A DNA stretch of 8,413 nt from an uncultured Planctomycetaceae bacterium (GCA_945957305.1 CAMFLN010000096.1:1-8413), one strand, 5' to 3'; positions 1-6,864 are shown, numbered from the stretch's first letter. Translations and numbers: made by a program. Notes: generated from the letters alone by a model not told the origin.

Positions 1-56
1 GAAACGCCACGGCCCGACGTCCAAGAGTTGGGAAAAACGAGGCGAGGTACCTAATA

Positions 57-68
57 AACTGGCCAGTT
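57..68. promoter_or_regulatory. 12-bp perfect palindrome upstream of the sigma factor gene (operator candidate)
   Basis: AACTGGCCAGTT reads the same on both strands and lies 86 bases before the start codon of the sigma factor. A perfect 12-bp dyad in a leader is the usual shape of a binding site for a dimeric regulator. No convincing -35/-10 pair is seen around it: TTGGGA at 28-33 with TAATAA at 52-57 (18-base spacer) is the best sigma70-like pair and is weak. The regulatory role is inference. Confidence 0.25.
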
Positions 69-154
69 GATCGTTCTTTTACTAGACGACTGTGGTCGAA
101 CGTTTGGACCGCAATCGTCGAAGGATGGGCGTTCGCACAAAGTAGGAAGACTGG

Positions 155-778
155 ATGAGCGATCCGTCGCCCTCACGCCAGGAATGGATCGACCGCGTGC
201 TGCGCGAGCACGAGGGAGCACTGCTGCGCTACGCCGTGCGCCTGATGGGGAATGTCGACCAAGCCCGCGACATTGTGCAAGAGACATTTCTCAAGCTGTG
301 TCGCGCCGATTTTGCGGCGATCGAAAATCACGTCGGGCCTTGGCTGTTTCGCGTTTGTCGGCAACGGGCACTCGACCAGCAGAAGCGGGAGCACAAGATG
401 CAGACGAATTCCCATGATTCCGCGGTCTTGCAGATCGCTTCTGCGGGAGATTCACACACGACCGCCGAAGCCCAGGATGCTGGACAAGGGGTCATGCGTT
501 TGCTGGCTACGTTGCCGCACAACCAGCAAGAAGTGGTGCGCTTGAAGTTTCAAGCCGGCTTGAGCTATCGCGGCATCAGCGAAGTGACCGGGTTGAGTGT
601 TTCGAACGTCGGTTTTCTGTTGCACACCGCCATCGCGCGACTGCGCGTACTGGCGGCCGCCGCAGCGGACGCTTCTGAAGACAGCGCCATCCGCATAAAT
701 GGCAGCGCAGCGAAAGCCAAACCGCCGGTCACGCCGGCAGACGTCGAGAGTCAACGGGCAGAAAGGAACGGAACATGA
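155..778 (+). CDS. ECF-type RNA polymerase sigma factor (sigma-70 family)
   Basis: The 207-residue product has the two-domain layout of extracytoplasmic-function sigma factors, which bind core RNA polymerase and direct it to stress or envelope promoters. Region 2 spans about residues 16-82 and includes the core-binding and -10 stretch with DQARDIVQETFLKL (35-48) and PWLFRVCRQRALD (62-74). Region 4 spans about 112-166, with LPHNQQEVVRLKF (120-132) and a helix-turn-helix around LSYRGISEVTGLSVSNVG (136-153). An Ala-rich, probably disordered tail of about 40 residues follows, slightly longer than in a minimal ECF factor. The start is supported by AGGAAG at 144-149, five bases before ATG. The stop overlaps the next start as ATGA (775-778), so the downstream membrane protein is translationally coupled and is the likely regulator. 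The family assignment is firm; the regulon is unknown. Confidence 0.93.
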   Translation: MSDPSPSRQEWIDRVLREHEGALLRYAVRLMGNVDQARDIVQETFLKLCRADFAAIENHVGPWLFRVCRQRALDQQKREHKMQTNSHDSAVLQIASAGDSHTTAEAQDAGQGVMRLLATLPHNQQEVVRLKFQAGLSYRGISEVTGLSVSNVGFLLHTAIARLRVLAAAAADASEDSAIRINGSAAKAKPPVTPADVESQRAERNGT

Positions 779-3075
779 CCGACATGGCCAGCGATCCACG
801 GTTGACTGCCTATGCGCTCGGGGAGCTCGATCCCCGCGAAGCCGCTATTCTAGAGGCCGAACTCGGCGAGTCGCCCGACGGGCAGCGGGCGCTTGCCGAG
901 ATTCGCCACATGGCCGAACTGCTGGGAACCGCCCTGGCGGGGGAACGTGTACTGGCGCTGTCTGATGCGGAGCGTGCGAAAATTATTTCAGCGGTCGGGA
1001 CATCGTCGGCCGCGCACGCAGACCTGTCGGGGGCGAGAGCGCCGCTGCAGCGCCAGTCACCGCGGCGTTTTGGTCGTCTGCGGCGCAATCCAGTAGCAAT
1101 CTTTGCTGCGGCCGCCTTGGTGCTCGTTGCCGCGGGGTTCGTATTGCCGCGCTTGCATTCCAACTATTTGGAACAATTGGCATGGCGCGAGTCATCGTCA
1201 TCGACCACAGGCGGTGTCCAGGCAGAGACCATGCAGAGCAGTGTGGCCGATGGCGGAACGCGGACATCTAACGATCCCGCAAGCGGCTGGTACGGTTCCG
1301 CCTCTCCGCAAACCGCCGGCGCAGTCCCTGTTCCGGCAGACGCGCCTAGATCGGATGGCCAAGCAGTTCTGGCCTCTGAAAAGCCGGCCGACGGGCGCAA
1401 CGTCGATTTGTATCTGGGGAAAAAGGTCGAAATGCTCGCCGACAAACTCCACGATCAACCAGCGGGCGCACGCCAGGCGCCCGCATTTGTCACGACGAAA
1501 GATACTCGTGGCCGCCTGGGAATCGTCAGGCAAGAAATTGATAATTCGTCCCCGGTGCAGTTGATGGTGACACCGCGATTGATTGTCGAGCCAGAGGAAG
1601 AGGAGATTCTTCCCGCTCAGCGATTCCGACTCGCCATTACGGATCTTGCGAATACCGAGGCCTACGATGCGATTGTTGAGAACGCATTTTTGTCACCGTT
1701 GCAGCAACCGCTCTCGACGTTCTCGATCGACGTTGACACGGCCGCTTATGCGAACGTGCGGCGGTTTTTGCAGCAAAATCAATTGCCGCCGCGCGGCGCC
1801 GTACGCATCGAAGAGCTGCTGAATTACTTCCCCTATGACTATGCTCCGCCGCAGACGGCAGAGCCGTTTGCCGTGCATACGACCGTGGCAGACTGTCCGT
1901 GGGCGGCTGAGCATCGCCTGGTGCGGATCGCGCTCAAGGGGCGGGAAATCGCGGTCGAAAACCGTCCCACCAGCAACCTGGTGTTCCTGGTCGATGTCTC
2001 CGGCTCGATGCGGGACGAAAACAAGTTGCCGCTCGTGAAGGAAGGGTTGCGGATGCTAGTCGAACGCTTGGGAGAAAACGACCGCGTCGCGATGGCCATC
2101 TACGCCGGCGGGTCGGGAATCGTGCTCCCCTCGACGCTCGGCAGCGACAAGCGAGCCATCTTGCAGGCGATCGATCAATTGCAACCGAGCGGCTCGACCA
2201 ACGGGGCGGCCGGCATCAACCTGGCCTACGAAACGGCCGTGAAGAATTTCATCACGGGGGGAGCCAATCGGGTCATTTTGGCCACCGACGGTGATTTCAA
2301 CGTGGGCATCACCGACCAGAGCCAACTGATCGATCTGATCGAGAAAAAGGCCGCGAGCGGAGTCTTCCTGAGCGTGCTCGGCTTCGGCATGGGAAACTAC
2401 AAGGATTCCACCCTGGAGAAGCTGGCTGACAAGGGAAACGGCAACTATGCGTACATCGATAACGCGCGCGAAGCACGGAAAGTTCTGGTCGAGCAACTGA
2501 GCGGAACTCTGGTCACGATCGCCAAGGACGTGAAAATTCAAATCGAGTTCAATCCGGCGCGCGTGCAATCGTACCGCCTGATCGGATACGAGAATCGCGT
2601 TCTGGCCAAAGAGGATTTTAATAACGACCAGAAGGACGCCGGCGAGATCGGCGCTGGCCACACTGTCACGGCGCTCTACGAGGTCGTTCCGGCCGGTGCA
2701 GCCGCGACGGGCGCTGGCACCGGTGATGTCGACAAGCTCGAATATCAAAGCGCGCCGGCCCCTGCGGCGGCCGCGCAGTCGACGGACCTGTTGACCCTGA
2801 AGCTGCGGTACAAGGAACCGGCTGCTCAAGAAAGCCGGCTGTTGAAATTTCCTGTCGAGGATCGCCGTCAAACCATGAGCGAAGCTGGGCGGGATTTCGA
2901 GTTCGCCGCGGCCGTGGCCGCTTTCGGCATGCTGCTCCGCGATTCGGCCCACCGGGGCAGCGCCAATTTCGGCATGGTATTGGAACTTGCTGAAGCGGGA
3001 CGCGGCGAGGACGCGCAGGGGTATCGTCGCGAGTTCATCGAGCTGACCAAGAAAGCCCGCGATTTACGGCCGTAG
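775..3075 (+). CDS. Transmembrane anti-sigma-like protein fused to a YfbK-type von Willebrand factor A domain
   Basis: The 766-residue protein has four parts. Residues 1-75 look like the cytoplasmic part of a planctomycete-style anti-sigma factor (DPRLTAYALGELDPREAA at 7-24) but contain no Cys, so the zinc motif of classical anti-sigma domains is absent. Residues 106-126 form one membrane helix preceded by an Arg-rich stretch (97-104), which predicts N-inside, C-outside topology. Residues 128-290 are a Ser/Ala/Pro-rich linker. The rest is the YfbK module: a VWA N-terminal segment (about 300-395), a VWA domain (about 400-575) with a complete MIDAS metal site (D407, S409, S411, T475, D505), and the C-terminal DUF3520-like part (about 580-765). 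The only Cys is C374. The start has AAAGGA at 762-767 and overlaps the sigma gene by ATGA. The domain family is secure. Control of the adjacent sigma factor through ligand or protein binding at the MIDAS is inference. Confidence 0.9.
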   Translation: MTDMASDPRLTAYALGELDPREAAILEAELGESPDGQRALAEIRHMAELLGTALAGERVLALSDAERAKIISAVGTSSAAHADLSGARAPLQRQSPRRFGRLRRNPVAIFAAAALVLVAAGFVLPRLHSNYLEQLAWRESSSSTTGGVQAETMQSSVADGGTRTSNDPASGWYGSASPQTAGAVPVPADAPRSDGQAVLASEKPADGRNVDLYLGKKVEMLADKLHDQPAGARQAPAFVTTKDTRGRLGIVRQEIDNSSPVQLMVTPRLIVEPEEEEILPAQRFRLAITDLANTEAYDAIVENAFLSPLQQPLSTFSIDVDTAAYANVRRFLQQNQLPPRGAVRIEELLNYFPYDYAPPQTAEPFAVHTTVADCPWAAEHRLVRIALKGREIAVENRPTSNLVFLVDVSGSMRDENKLPLVKEGLRMLVERLGENDRVAMAIYAGGSGIVLPSTLGSDKRAILQAIDQLQPSGSTNGAAGINLAYETAVKNFITGGANRVILATDGDFNVGITDQSQLIDLIEKKAASGVFLSVLGFGMGNYKDSTLEKLADKGNGNYAYIDNAREARKVLVEQLSGTLVTIAKDVKIQIEFNPARVQSYRLIGYENRVLAKEDFNNDQKDAGEIGAGHTVTALYEVVPAGAAATGAGTGDVDKLEYQSAPAPAAAAQSTDLLTLKLRYKEPAAQESRLLKFPVEDRRQTMSEAGRDFEFAAAVAAFGMLLRDSAHRGSANFGMVLELAEAGRGEDAQGYRREFIELTKKARDLRP

Positions 3076-3092
3076 TCCCTGCGCACGCTGTC

Positions 3093-3120
3093 AGCAGCGC
3101 TCCAGGACTTCCGCGCTGCT
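3093..3120 (+). terminator. Stem-loop after the sigma/VWA operon, possible terminator
   Basis: AGCAGCGC (3093-3100) pairs perfectly with GCGCTGCT (3113-3120) across a 12-base loop, 17 bases after the VWA stop codon. No U-tract follows, so it is not a canonical intrinsic terminator; it could be an mRNA-end hairpin or a Rho-region structure. Confidence 0.35.
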
Positions 3121-3219
3121 AGCGTATCTCTCGGATTCGTCATGCCCCGCCTATCGAGTCACGAGCCTCGACTGCCGATACTGGCAATGCTGGCGAGCAG
3201 CGATATTTGCAGCGAGCAT

Positions 3220-3276
3220 GAATTGCCCAAGGCGCGCGATGCACAACTGTCGCGCGAGGGGAATTGTGGCAAATTC
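3220..3276 (+). other. Nested stem-loop in the leader of the glycosyltransferase gene
   Basis: An inner perfect stem CGCGCGA (3233-3239) / TCGCGCG (3250-3256) is enclosed by an outer stem GAATTGCC (3220-3227) / GGCAAATTC (3268-3276), eight pairs with one bulged A. GAATT at 3261-3265 can instead pair with AATTC at 3272-3276, which would break the outer stem. Base pairing is seen directly; a role as structured RNA is inference, and a GC-rich genome gives such stems by chance fairly often. Confidence 0.3.
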
Positions 3277-3346
3277 CCGGTTGAAGGTCGGCAGCAAGCC
3301 AGCGAGATATCCGATAACTGTGGTATCCGCATAGTCCCGCTTGCGG

Positions 3347-3352
3347 TATAGT
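3347..3352 (+). promoter_or_regulatory. Possible -10 box (TATAGT) upstream of the GT2 gene
   Basis: TATAGT matches five of six bases of the sigma70 -10 hexamer and lies in the only long gap before the GT2 gene. The expected -35 position (3324-3329, TATCCG) does not match consensus, so the call is tentative. The same TATAGT hexamer is the -10 of the better supported promoter at 7320-7348. Confidence 0.25.
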
Positions 3353-3443
3353 CCCGCCTCGATGCCCTCGTAATGGAAGGCAGGGTCGTCCGTTGACACA
3401 CGCCAACCGTCTCTCAAAAAGCTCTTTGCGCGTGGTTGGAACC

Positions 3444-4328
3444 ATGTCCGCAACTGAAGAAGAGCGCCCCATGCGAGGACGTCTCAGGGCCGTGCCAGGA
3501 CCAACGCATGTGCTCGCGGCACGGGTCCAAACGCTGGCGGCGACGCTAGCGGCCACCGACCATGCATTGACCGTGATCATCCCGGCGTACAACGAGGAAA
3601 ACCGGCTACCGAAATCGCTCCAGGCGATCGCGGAGTTTCTGGATAACTCGGGGCTCGACTATCGCGTCATCGTCGCCGATGACGGCAGCCACGACGCCAC
3701 CCCTCAGCTGGCCGGACAATACGGCCCTCGTTTTTCCACAGTGCGCCTTGTCCAGAACGGTGGCAAGGGGCGCGCCGTACGTGCCGCGATGCTGGCGGCT
3801 ACCGGGGCGGTGGTCGCCTTCACGGATGCTGACTTACCCTTTCGTCTGACGGCCTTGGTCGAAGGGTACCAGTGGATTCGGAACGGAGAGTGCCAGATCG
3901 CCTTTGGCAGTCGACACCTCGCCCCCTCCGAGCATCTGGCCAAGCGAAACGTACTGCGGCAGATCGCGTCGCATACCTTCAATAGCATCGTCAAGCTGTT
4001 GGTTTCGACCGACGTCACTGACACCCAGTGCGGCTTGAAAATCTTCAGCCGCCGCGCCGCGGTCGAGATTTTTTCGCGGACCACGGTCGACGGTTTCGCC
4101 TTCGATACCGAGGTTGTGATGCTGGCCCAGCGTCTGGGGCTGTCGCACCGCTGTCTGCCGGTGACCCTGGTGAATGAAGAGGCTTCGACCGTTTCGCTGG
4201 CCAAACATGCCCTGCCCATGTTGCGCGACGTCGTTAAGGTTCGCGCGCACTTGCAACGACAACAACTGCGGGCTTCGCTCGCGCCCACCTGGGGTTGTCT
4301 TCTCGAGCCGGCCCGACGTGCCGCCTGA
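3444..4328 (+). CDS. Family 2 glycosyltransferase, polyprenyl-phosphate sugar synthase-like (DPG/DPM-synthase type)
   Basis: The 294-residue product has a single GT-A domain starting at about residue 40. Visible motifs are VIIPAYNEENRL (44-55), ADDGSHDAT (78-86), NGGKGRAVRAAM (105-116), the metal/nucleotide-sugar site DADLPF (128-133), GSRH (155-158) and TDTQCGLKIF (192-201) followed by FAFDTEVV (218-225). The last two are hallmarks of dolichyl/polyprenyl-phosphate glucosyl- or mannosyltransferases of the Alg5/DPM1 group, which move a sugar from a nucleotide donor to a lipid-phosphate carrier at the cytoplasmic face of the membrane. No C-terminal membrane helices are present. I chose ATG 3444; ATG 3471 is an alternative with AAGAAGAG (3457-3464) in front. 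A TTG at 3393 would extend the frame but forms part of a TTGACA hexamer and lacks a ribosome site. Sugar and carrier are not identified. Confidence 0.88.
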   Translation: MSATEEERPMRGRLRAVPGPTHVLAARVQTLAATLAATDHALTVIIPAYNEENRLPKSLQAIAEFLDNSGLDYRVIVADDGSHDATPQLAGQYGPRFSTVRLVQNGGKGRAVRAAMLAATGAVVAFTDADLPFRLTALVEGYQWIRNGECQIAFGSRHLAPSEHLAKRNVLRQIASHTFNSIVKLLVSTDVTDTQCGLKIFSRRAAVEIFSRTTVDGFAFDTEVVMLAQRLGLSHRCLPVTLVNEEASTVSLAKHALPMLRDVVKVRAHLQRQQLRASLAPTWGCLLEPARRAA

Positions 4329-4515
4329 CGCTGCTGGCGCACACGACGTCAATCCGGTGCTAGCACGTAACTTGCCAAGCTGTAATACGTTTGGCGTGGT
4401 GCCAGCAGGCCGAATCCGCTATATCCTGCCGCACTTCGCGTGTCTCAAACGCAAGAGTTTGTCAGACGGCACAGGATCTTCGCCAAACGCTCACGAACCG
4501 GGCGCTTTGGCGTTC

Positions 4516-4522
4516 GGGGAAG
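4516..4522 (+). promoter_or_regulatory. Shine-Dalgarno that fixes the GTG start of the YdjC-like gene
   Basis: GGGGAAG ends five bases before GTG 4528. The open frame extends upstream to 4174 inside the GT2 gene, but that extension is Cys/Arg/Pro-rich and unlike the family, whose proteins begin a few residues before the HADDFG motif. The GTG start puts that motif at residues 8-13, as expected. Confidence 0.6.
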
Positions 4523-4527
4523 ACATT

Positions 4528-5499
4528 GTGGGCCTGTCGATCGCTTTACATGCCGATGATTTTGGACTGAACGCAGCCGTCACCGACGGAATTCTGCGCG
4601 GGTTCCGTCACGGGCTGCTCACAAGCACGTCAATTCTGGCCAATGCTCCCCATTCCTTGCCGGCGCTGAAAGCGTGGCAGGAACTGTCGCGCGAGCAACT
4701 GCGGCAATTGCTCCCCTCGGCGGCGTTACGGCGCGAGCTCGATGACGTGCGGCGGACGTTCGACTTCGGCGTGCATCTGAACCTGACCCAAGGACGACCC
4801 CTGACCGGTGAGCGTTATCCCGCGCCATTGCTGGACAGTGAGGGACGCTTTCCCGGCGTCGCCTGCTTGTTTCGCCGCCTGCGAGCACGGAGTGCCGAGC
4901 AATTCATTTCCGCGGTGCATGACGAGCTGGCCGCACAGATCGGTTGGGTCGTCGATCATGGCGTTAGCCCGACGCATCTGAATGGGCATCAATACATTGA
5001 ATTGCTGCCGCAGGTGTCGTCGCTGCTGCCCAAGCTGCTTGAACGCTTTTCCATTCCGGTCAGGCGCCTCGCGCTCGAACCAGCACTTGCCCGAACAACG
5101 CTCTGGCATGGATTTCGGCTGCGTGCCTGGGCCTTGGCGCTAGTCAAACAATATTATGCGCGGCGTGCCTACTCGTCCGGCAGAGCGTCCTACGCGGCGC
5201 CGCGCGCCTACTTCGGCACGGCACACGCCGGGAAGATTGACATTCGCATTCTCGATCTCTTCCTGAAGCATGCAGGGCAGGGCGGAATGATCGAGATCGG
5301 TGTGCATCCGGGCTGCGACGAAGTGCGAATTCGACCGCACGAGCTGTGCGAGGGCTGGCACGACCCGCTGGCCTCTCAGCGATCAAGCGAACTGGCGTTA
5401 CTGGAATCGCCATTGCTCGCGGAGCGCTTGCGCTCGCGAGGCGTCAAGTTGGGGCGACTTACCGACCTGCTGTCTGGGGCACTTCGACGAGCGGCGTGA
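4528..5499 (+). CDS. YdjC/ChbG/HpnK-family carbohydrate deacetylase
   Basis: The 323-residue product belongs to the YdjC-like family of metal-dependent deacetylases, which remove N-acetyl groups from small sugars or glycolipids (ChbG on chitooligosaccharides, HpnK in hopanoid modification). Visible motifs are HADDFGLN (8-15) with the metal/catalytic Asp pair D10-D11, GVHLNLTQGRPL (81-92) with H83, PTHLNGHQY (148-156) with H150 and H154, and IEIGVHPG (255-262) with H260. In the third motif many relatives carry another His where this one has Y156. No signal peptide or membrane helix is seen, so it is probably cytoplasmic. It starts 199 bases after the GT2 gene and is followed, after a 32-base gap, by the GT87 gene, which suggests a shared role in making a glycolipid or cell-surface glycan. 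The family is well supported; the substrate is unknown. Confidence 0.87.
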   Translation: MGLSIALHADDFGLNAAVTDGILRGFRHGLLTSTSILANAPHSLPALKAWQELSREQLRQLLPSAALRRELDDVRRTFDFGVHLNLTQGRPLTGERYPAPLLDSEGRFPGVACLFRRLRARSAEQFISAVHDELAAQIGWVVDHGVSPTHLNGHQYIELLPQVSSLLPKLLERFSIPVRRLALEPALARTTLWHGFRLRAWALALVKQYYARRAYSSGRASYAAPRAYFGTAHAGKIDIRILDLFLKHAGQGGMIEIGVHPGCDEVRIRPHELCEGWHDPLASQRSSELALLESPLLAERLRSRGVKLGRLTDLLSGALRRAA

Positions 5500-5531
5500 A
5501 ATGCGACATAGTTCGCGGGAGTCTCCCTGAA

Positions 5532-6845
5532 ATGGAATCGCGGCAAACGGCCAGGACGTTTTTCAACGAGCTGCGTTCAAACGGCCGGCTCGAAATCTTG
5601 CCGGCCCACGGGGGCGCGCCGACGCCGCTGTTTCGCCTGGCGGTCACCCTGTGGATCGTCTTCTGTGTGGTGTGCGGCTGCAAGGCGTTGATTTCCCCCG
5701 TGAAGCACAACAGCTTCCACGCGTTTCAGATCGGCACCGAGCTATGGTTGGCAGACCTCGATCCGTATTTGAATTCGTTCTACGAATTTCGTTACGGGCC
5801 GGCCTTTGCGGAACTATTTACTCCACTCATGATTCTGCCTGAGCGTCTAGCCTCGCTGGCGTGGATGTGGCTGAACCTTGGTGTGTTTCTGTGGTCGTTA
5901 CGGATCCTGATGCGCGATATTTTGCCGTTGCGCTGGACGCCTGATCGCGAGGGAATATTTTTATTGCTCGTCATGGCGACCGCTTATCGCGGTTTATGGT
6001 CCGCCCAGACGAACGGATTGATCTTTGCATGCGTTGTCGCGGCGATGCAGGCGATTCTGCTGGGACGCTGGACGTTGGCCGCGGTATGCCTGGCTTTTCC
6101 CGTGCACATCAAGATTTGGCCGATCGCGGCCGCCTTACTGCTCGTGAGTTGCTGGCCCCGCCGCTTAGCTGCAAGATTCTGTCTCGCGCTCACGGCCATT
6201 GGCGTTATACCGCTACTGACCAAGTCATGGCCGGTACTCGCGCAGCGCTATGCCGACTGGTTCGGCGCGATTTGGGGGCCGATGCAAAAGCGCCATGACT
6301 ATCACGACGCCTGGACCATGTGGGAAATCATCGCCACTCCCACCGTCGCCGACTACGCGCTGTTACAACTTTCCGGGGCGTTGTTCGTATTCGCGTTGTG
6401 CCTGTGGCAACGGCAAAAATGCGGCGACGCTGCGCGGCTGTGCACCTTTGTGCTGGGGATGTGGACCTCCTGGCAATTGGTGCTCGGGCCTGGCACCGAA
6501 CGTAATACATTTTGCCTCCTGTCGCCGCTGGCGGCCTGGGGCGTAGTAAGTGCCTTCAGCATGGGCCGCGGTCAGTTGATGACGTTGTGTGCGTATGCGC
6601 TCACCTTCTTGGCGAGCATTGGGCAATTCGAACGTGCGCTTGCCGGGGTTTGCCCGCTTGTCAGCGCGGCACATCCGATCGGAGTCTGCCTCTTTGCGCT
6701 GTGGTTGGTTAATCTCGCCCGCGGCTGGGAGCCGACACGCGCGGACCAGGGCATGCCAACGGCAGAGCAATGGCTGTCAGTGCGGCGCGATGCGTTGTAC
6801 CGACGCTTGCTGCCAGGCAAGATGCGGCGCCAGGCCGGGGTCTGA
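5532..6845 (+). CDS. GT87-family (DUF2029) polytopic membrane glycosyltransferase
   Basis: The 437-residue product is a polytopic membrane protein with about nine or ten hydrophobic segments, beginning at residues 33-53 and ending at about 380-395. It fits the GT-C type GT87 family, which uses polyprenyl-phosphate sugars (mannose in the actinobacterial members) on the outer face of the membrane. Family-like landmarks are DLDPYLNSFYEFRYGPAF (75-92), a Gln-Asn pair in SAQTNGLIF (157-165), VHIKIWP (191-197) and GPGTERNTF (319-327). ATG 5532 has GGGAG at 5517-5521 ten bases ahead. An alternative GTG at 5496 overlaps the upstream stop as GTGA and would add 12 residues. A pairing with the GT2 enzyme is attractive: one makes the lipid-linked sugar, the other spends it. 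The family call is good; donor and acceptor are not known. Confidence 0.82.
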   Translation: MESRQTARTFFNELRSNGRLEILPAHGGAPTPLFRLAVTLWIVFCVVCGCKALISPVKHNSFHAFQIGTELWLADLDPYLNSFYEFRYGPAFAELFTPLMILPERLASLAWMWLNLGVFLWSLRILMRDILPLRWTPDREGIFLLLVMATAYRGLWSAQTNGLIFACVVAAMQAILLGRWTLAAVCLAFPVHIKIWPIAAALLLVSCWPRRLAARFCLALTAIGVIPLLTKSWPVLAQRYADWFGAIWGPMQKRHDYHDAWTMWEIIATPTVADYALLQLSGALFVFALCLWQRQKCGDAARLCTFVLGMWTSWQLVLGPGTERNTFCLLSPLAAWGVVSAFSMGRGQLMTLCAYALTFLASIGQFERALAGVCPLVSAAHPIGVCLFALWLVNLARGWEPTRADQGMPTAEQWLSVRRDALYRRLLPGKMRRQAGV

Positions 6846-6864
6846 TTGGGCCGCATACCTCTTT

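Larger units (their letters stand above)
3076..3443. other. Intergenic region without a credible gene
   Basis: No reading frame here looks like a protein: the small frames on either strand lack a recognisable domain and a good ribosome binding site. What can be seen is the hairpin at 3093-3120, the nested stem-loop at 3220-3276, and two copies of ATAGTCCCGC (3331-3340 and 3348-3357) 17 bases apart. The second copy overlaps a TATAGT box (3347-3352, five of six matches to a -10 hexamer) about 92 bases before the GT2 gene; no matching -35 lies at the usual distance. A perfect TTGACA is present at 3393-3398 but has only a poor -10 (CAAAAA, 3415-3420). Transcription of the glycosyltransferase gene probably starts somewhere in this gap. 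Confidence 0.5.

Noticed and set aside
97..135. Inverted repeat CGAACG / CGTTCG before the sigma gene
   Set aside because: Only six pairs with a 27-base loop; expected by chance.
2056..2952. 298-codon open frame on the minus strand
   Set aside because: It lies wholly antisense to the VWA domain, whose family and MIDAS residues are certain. The translation resembles no family, and codon bias of a GC-rich gene readily leaves such an antisense frame open.
3142..3351. 69-codon plus-strand frame in the same gap
   Set aside because: Composition is not protein-like, no Shine-Dalgarno is seen and it overlaps the stem-loops.
3151..3453. 100-codon minus-strand frame (and overlapping frames 3140-3592) in the gap before the GT2 gene
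   Set aside because: No domain-like pattern, no clear ribosome site, and the 5' part is antisense to the GT2 gene start. A decayed gene is possible but nothing recognisable remains.
4420..4425. TATATC as a promoter box for the YdjC-like gene
   Set aside because: Four of six matches and no -35 at a usual distance. TTGCCA at 4372-4377 is a good -35 but has no -10 16-18 bases downstream.
4174..4527. Upstream extension of the YdjC-like frame into the GT2 gene
   Set aside because: The 118 extra residues are a shadow of the GT2 frame and then of non-coding DNA. The family begins near HADDFG, and GTG 4528 has a good ribosome site.
5346..5531. Upstream extension of the GT87 frame into the YdjC-like gene
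   Set aside because: It is mostly a shadow of the YdjC-like C-terminus, and ATG 5532 has GGGAG in front. GTG 5496 remains a possible start through GTGA overlap.
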